Source: Artocarpus heterophyllus (taxonomy: Eukaryota > Streptophyta > Magnoliopsida > Rosales > Moraceae). Taken from it: a stretch of DNA of 64,000 nucleotides. Below are positions 59,745-64,000 of this stretch, one piece after another. Positions within the stretch are counted from its first letter, which is position 1, and the number at the start of each line of letters is the position of its first letter. The DNA lies in contig CM046348.1 in NCBI GenBank assembly GCA_025403435.1, forward strand, positions 12,611,000-12,674,999, written 5' to 3'. The notes beneath the pieces were generated by a model that searched no databases, had not been told where the DNA came from, and was given only the letters and a program-made list of their open reading frames with translations. A program made the translations under genes and the position numbers.

Positions 59745-60107
59745 AGCAATGCCAACAGGGGAAAAGGAAAAGCACCAGCTCAAGTTTACATCATGACTTT
59801 AGGAAGTTTAGAAGCTCAGACCAGCAATGCAATTGTTAATGGTACGATTTTGGTTTCCCAGTCTTTAGATCACGTTTTGTTTGATACTGTTGCCACTAGT
59901 TTTTTCATTTTGAGTTCTTTTGTACATGCCTTGGGATTAGAAATAGAGGAATTTGATGAACCCTTAATTATTACTTCACCCTTAGGGCGAGTGTATGTGA
60001 ACCATATATGTAAATCTTGTAAGATAATGATGGGGGGTGACACTCTAAAGAGTGATTTGATTGTAATCCCCATGAGTTCATATGATGTAATCTTGGGAAT
60101 GGACTAG
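59745..60107 (+). pseudogene. Degenerate gypsy aspartic protease
   Basis: The open stretch reads GRGKGKAPAQVYIMTLGSLE, then VLFDTVATSFFILSSFVHAL and LIVIPMSSYDVILGMD, the retropepsin-like region of plant gypsy elements. The active-site DTGA is DTVA here (GTT at 59889-59891), and a TAG at 60105-60107 follows GMD, where relatives continue with WL. After this point no reverse transcriptase sequence is found before the 3' LTR. Confidence 0.85.
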
Positions 60108-60297
60108 TTGTCCAGATGTAGTGCCCTAGTAGATTGTCACCTTAGGGAGGTAACCCTAGTATTTGATAGGAGGACGACGATCACTTACTAGGGTGGTATG
60201 ATCAAATGATGAGTGAATAATGCATAAGGACGTGTCTTAGACGACAAAAGCATATGGCTTGCTATGCGCTTCTTTTGAATCTAGAAGAAGAGTCTAA

Positions 60298-62408
60298 TGT
60301 AATTTAATTAAGCATAATTAGTGTGTAAATGGTGGATTAGTATGCCTTAATGTAATTTGAACTTAATTTAAATATTTTGTAGTATTTTTAAATTTATCTC
60401 ACTTTTAATTATTTTTATTTGTTATTTTGAATTCTAAAACAAAACAATTTATCAAATATCGAATATGCCCTTTTTGTGAAAACTATGTGCGGGATACTGT
60501 TTTCACTTTGTAGAACCATTTCCCTTCCTTCTATTTATTCCTCTCCTTCTCCTCTTCTTTCCTCACTCTCTGCTGCTCACTCACTCTCTCTCTTTCTCTC
60601 TTCCTATCTCTTTTCTCTTTCTCTTATTTTGATTTCAAAAGAAAAAAAAAATTAGCTCAAGCCTTGAATCCCTACAAGATTAAAAGCTCAAGAAGCGAGA
60701 TTTGGTCTCCAGAAACCCGATTTAAAGCTCGAATTTGAGGTTAGTTTACTTAACTTTTAAAATTTCAAACTTTTTCCCAAATTTCTGGATTTGCTTAGGA
60801 AAAAAAAATTGAGTTTCTTGAGCTTAGAAAACCTTCAATCTAAGTTAGTAGAACCCAAACCTCATGAATCTAAGCTTGATTTCACGAAATTAAGGTAAAT
60901 CAAGTTTTTTCTCTTTTTCTTATTTCGGAATAATTTAAAAATTTCTATGTAAAACTTGTTTAAAAATGTTTAAATGTGTTCCAAAGTGTTTTTCTATCAT
61001 TCATGAACACCATACATGCTCTAGGACTTGAAAAACATGTTTAAAATGAGGATTTGAGCTTCGAGAGGTCGAGACTCAAAGTCTCAGGTCCCCCAGATTT
61101 TTCCAGTTTGGTAGGCAGATCATGATCATCGGTAGGCTATATTCATAGGCTCGACAGGCCCGACTCATCTGGTCGGCAGGCTAAACCTGGGCCAATTTGG
61201 TAGGTCGGTGCTATACGGCCGATGGGCTGAACTGTGCAGTTTGGCTGGCCGGACAAGAAAGTTCGATAGGCCGACCAGACTTTTGTTTTCACCCATTTTA
61301 ACTATTTAAAACCCGAATTAAGACTTTGACCTTGTAATGTGATCTTGTGAACTATAAGGGCATACTAAGACACCATGAAATAGCATAGTAGCGTAGAATA
61401 CTCTAAGTTAGAAATTGATAAAGTTTAGTTTACTTTTAAGGTTGATTGTGGTTCCGTGGAGCTAACGTATAGTGGGTCAGGACTACAGTGTTGAGTCACA
61501 GTACAAAATATTGAGGTAGGACTTTTAACTCTTTCTTTGTTAGCCAGGATTTTAAAAAAGATTTTGGCCACAAAATGATTTCTTTCAAAATGATTTTTTT
61601 GTGAAAGATTGAGATGAACTTTTTAGTATTTTTCATTATTTGTTGAAAAATAAATGATCATAATGAATTGAGTAAGGAATGTAAACGAGGATATCTGGTA
61701 ACTTGAGACCTTAATAGTGATATAAGTACATTAAGGCATGATGCCATACTCAGAGATCAGGTCGTGTAGAGTGCGACCTTGGGGGTAGGTCCTGAAACCC
61801 AGCTGGGCCACTACGGTTGTGATATTATGGCTTTGCCAAATGACTGATTAATAAGAACATTTCCAAATGAATAGTGACTTTAAATAGTAAGAATGAATTT
61901 AATATGTTTTATTTATTTTTTTGAATTTTTATAAATTATGTGTTTAAATTAATGTTTTCAAAACCTAGTCCTGCTAAGCCTTCCGCTCATATTTTTATTT
62001 GTTTTAAAACCTTTCCCCTAGGTGAATTGCAGCTTAGGACCGATTGGGAGGTAACAAGGCAAACACGTGAGTCGTAGGAATTCTGTTTAGGCCATTTCTT
62101 TATTTAAAGAAAGGCATGTAATATTTAAATTTTTACTTCTTATATTGGACTACGGTTGTAATTTATTATTGTCGATACCATGTGTGTGCACTAATGTGGG
62201 TCCGGTGAGGCCCGACTTATGTTTATTTGTCCTTATTATTTTATTTCATTTTGCCTGCTCCAATTTAACGATAATTGCTTTAAAAAGTTTTAAACTATCA
62301 TGTTTTTTTTAAATAACCTAAAATATTTAATTGGTGATTTTAATTTAAATTTGGTTTTATTAACTTAATTAATCCACCGTGTCACTACCCGGATTTAGGG
62401 TCGTGACA
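60298..62408 (+). repeat. 3' LTR of the deleted gypsy element (2111 bp)
   Basis: Starts TGTAATTTAATTAAGCATAA (a small deletion relative to the 5' copy) and ends GGTCGTGACA. Carries the same 22-bp array at about 61107-61275, with different substitutions. Confidence 0.9.
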
Positions 62409-62454
62409 TTTCATCTGATCTGTTTTCTCGAGTTGATGTGTTTGAAGGAGGTAT

Positions 62455-62751
62455 ACCATGACAATTTTTAATAAAAACCATCATGGAAAGTAGGCCAACA
62501 TGCCAAAAAAAAAAAAAGAAATCTTTACATTATAGTTTTTTGAAGAAAAAAAAAAAGGCCGTGTGAAGTAACTACCTACCATGATAGTTTTCTCAAAAAA
62601 CCGTCATGTAAAGTAATTGTTGCTGTACCCTTACACACGACGATAGTTTTTGTGTTTTTCGTCCATCCTACGTTTTTAGAGCTCCTGTCACAACATTTTT
62701 TGACAAACTATCGTCAAATAAGCATCGTTTAGTGACTGTTTTATTGTAATG
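62455..62751. mobile_element. 3'-end remnant of a CACTA element
   Basis: Units of the same subterminal type as in the 20384-22403 element (CCATGACAATTTTTAATAAA, ACCGTCATG, TATCGTCAAATAAGCATCG) lead to a terminus whose reverse complement reads CATTACAATAAAAC, a decayed CACTACAA(G)AAA end. No 5' end was found. Confidence 0.6.
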
Positions 62752-64000
62752 CAATAATAAATGATACAACGTGCAAAAATAAATCACACAGTCTATGATT
62801 TCTTATCTGACTTTCCATAAACATGGATATTCTATCTGATAATTAAGGCAAGTACAAAATCATTAACCCTAAAAAAAGAAGAAGTCAACTACGTGAAAAT
62901 ACGCTCAAAATATAAAATAGGAGTTTCAACTCCTATACTTTTAAAGAATGAACTGAGGATGAGACCACCATCAACACAATGTCAGCCACAATTTTTATTT
63001 ATTTTTATTCTTTTTTGAATTTCTTCCTTTTATTATCCATTTCGAAAGCTGATATGAGACTCTAGAATTATTTTTTTCCCTTTTTCTAGGGGAAAGGTAT
63101 GAGTTTTGGTTTTAATTTTTTTTTTCTGTTTATATATATATTTTTAAAAAAAATTTATTAATGTTGTCAAGTTTTCAAGACTTATTTGTGTAGTTTATTA
63201 TAATTAAGTTTCGATTAAAACTTGAAATCAGATTATTGTGTGGCTTAGTCATTTTTAAAAAGGGAGGGGGGAATAGCCTAGTTGAGGAGTGGAATGAAAG
63301 TTGATAGCATCAATTCAAATAAAACTCAAAAGATAGGATAGCTATGATAATTGTAAATTTACCACAATACAAAATACTAGAAATACTTTCTTAAAAAAAA
63401 TACTAAAATTACCCCTTCTTGAATATCATCTATCCAGAAGTCTGCTAGGATTAGCGTTAATTAAGCATTTTTTGTGTATTCACCAACGCATAATACCTTT
63501 GGAAACCCTCCCAAACAGCTTCATGATGTTGAAAAGCACCTAGGCATTTATGAGAGCCTTATGAAGGCAGACAGGGAAAATGCAACCATGGCTACTGACA
63601 ACTTTTTGAAGACAAATGCTGCGAAGGAAGAAAACCCTTGGGCGAAGGGGAAAACATTTCTATTGCAAGAATGAAAGTCACTAGAAGAGGAACCGCAAGG
63701 CATTTCCTACTTTTATTTGAAATCTTTTTAGTGTCCTTTTAGTTATGATTATATTATTGCTATGTAACATCCTTTTTTTAGAAAAGCTAAGTAGAAGTTT
63801 TAGCTCTAAGACAATTTGTAAAGTTTATTTGTTTATTAACTAAACCATAATTAGTATATACATATATACATATATACATATATATATAAAAGGAATCATA
63901 TCTAATTTACATTTTATATGAGTGAATGAGATAAATCATGAATTAGCAAATTTGAACAAGGGACAAATCCTATATTTTCGCACTAAAAAAATCCTAAATT
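62752..64000. other. Intergenic DNA to the end of the window
   Basis: A 66-codon frame at 63474-63674 reads as plausible protein (KQLHDVEKHLGIYESLMKAD, then KTNAAKEENPWAKGKTFLLQ) and could be an exon or gene fragment; I do not recognise the family. The rest is AT-rich. Confidence 0.4.
63855..63888 (+). repeat. (TATACA)n/(TA)n microsatellite
   Basis: Repeats of TATACATA running into TATATATA. Confidence 0.85.

Larger units (their letters stand above)
56382..62408 (+). mobile_element. Deleted Ty3/gypsy-type element, 6027 bp, with gag and protease remnants only
   Basis: LTRs at 56382-58517 and 60298-62408 flank only 1.78 kb of interior. The TSD TTTCA is exact (56377-56381 and 62409-62413). The PBS reads TGGTATTAGAGC. 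Gag and protease remnants are present; reverse transcriptase, RNase H and integrase are absent. The LTRs differ at many sites, including loss of ~10 bases at the start of the 3' copy, so it is an older insertion. Confidence 0.93.

Overview
This window looks like plant nuclear DNA, very probably from a eudicot. It is AT-rich, carries plant Ty1/copia and Ty3/gypsy retrotransposons with tRNA-Met-type primer-binding sites, CACTA transposons and microsatellites, and has one spliced plant gene. No tRNA, rRNA, CRISPR or bacterial operon structure is visible. The species cannot be named from the sequence alone.

Layout. 1-2501 is the 3' end of an Angela-like copia element (RNase H end plus a ~2 kb LTR). 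2556-3023 is a solo LTR with a perfect TSD. 5565-6210 is a degenerate ~100-bp tandem repeat. 11882-13568 (minus strand) is the only clear host gene, a four-exon class I glutamine amidotransferase / peptidase C26 protein of 431 residues. 14845-17056 is a ~1.1-kb tandem duplication. 18172-23375 is a small copia-type element with three LTR copies. The third LTR is split by a long-TIR element, which is itself split by a CACTA element.

The centre of interest is 24882-33042. This is an intact, very young LTR element (two 1968-bp LTRs with one difference noticed, TSD AGAGG) with gypsy-like PBS and polypurine tract but no recognisable gag or pol. It carries two intact, intronless, non-retroviral ORFs. 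One is a basic C4 zinc-finger protein whose layout recalls flexivirus nucleic-acid-binding proteins. The other is a LOG-like protein (cytokinin riboside 5'-monophosphate phosphoribohydrolase family) with a conserved PGGLGTLEE motif but without the usual MHxRK segment.

Downstream lie a putative gypsy LTR (35998-37382), a full-length but dead copia element with 485-bp LTRs and TSD CTCCA (41941-48821), a degenerate unidentified coding region (50198-51420), a minus-strand gypsy LTR with adjoining internal sequence (52038-~55740), a deleted gypsy element with only gag and protease remnants and TSD TTTCA (56382-62408), and a CACTA 3'-end remnant (62455-62751). The rest is AT-rich intergenic sequence in which I recognise no gene.
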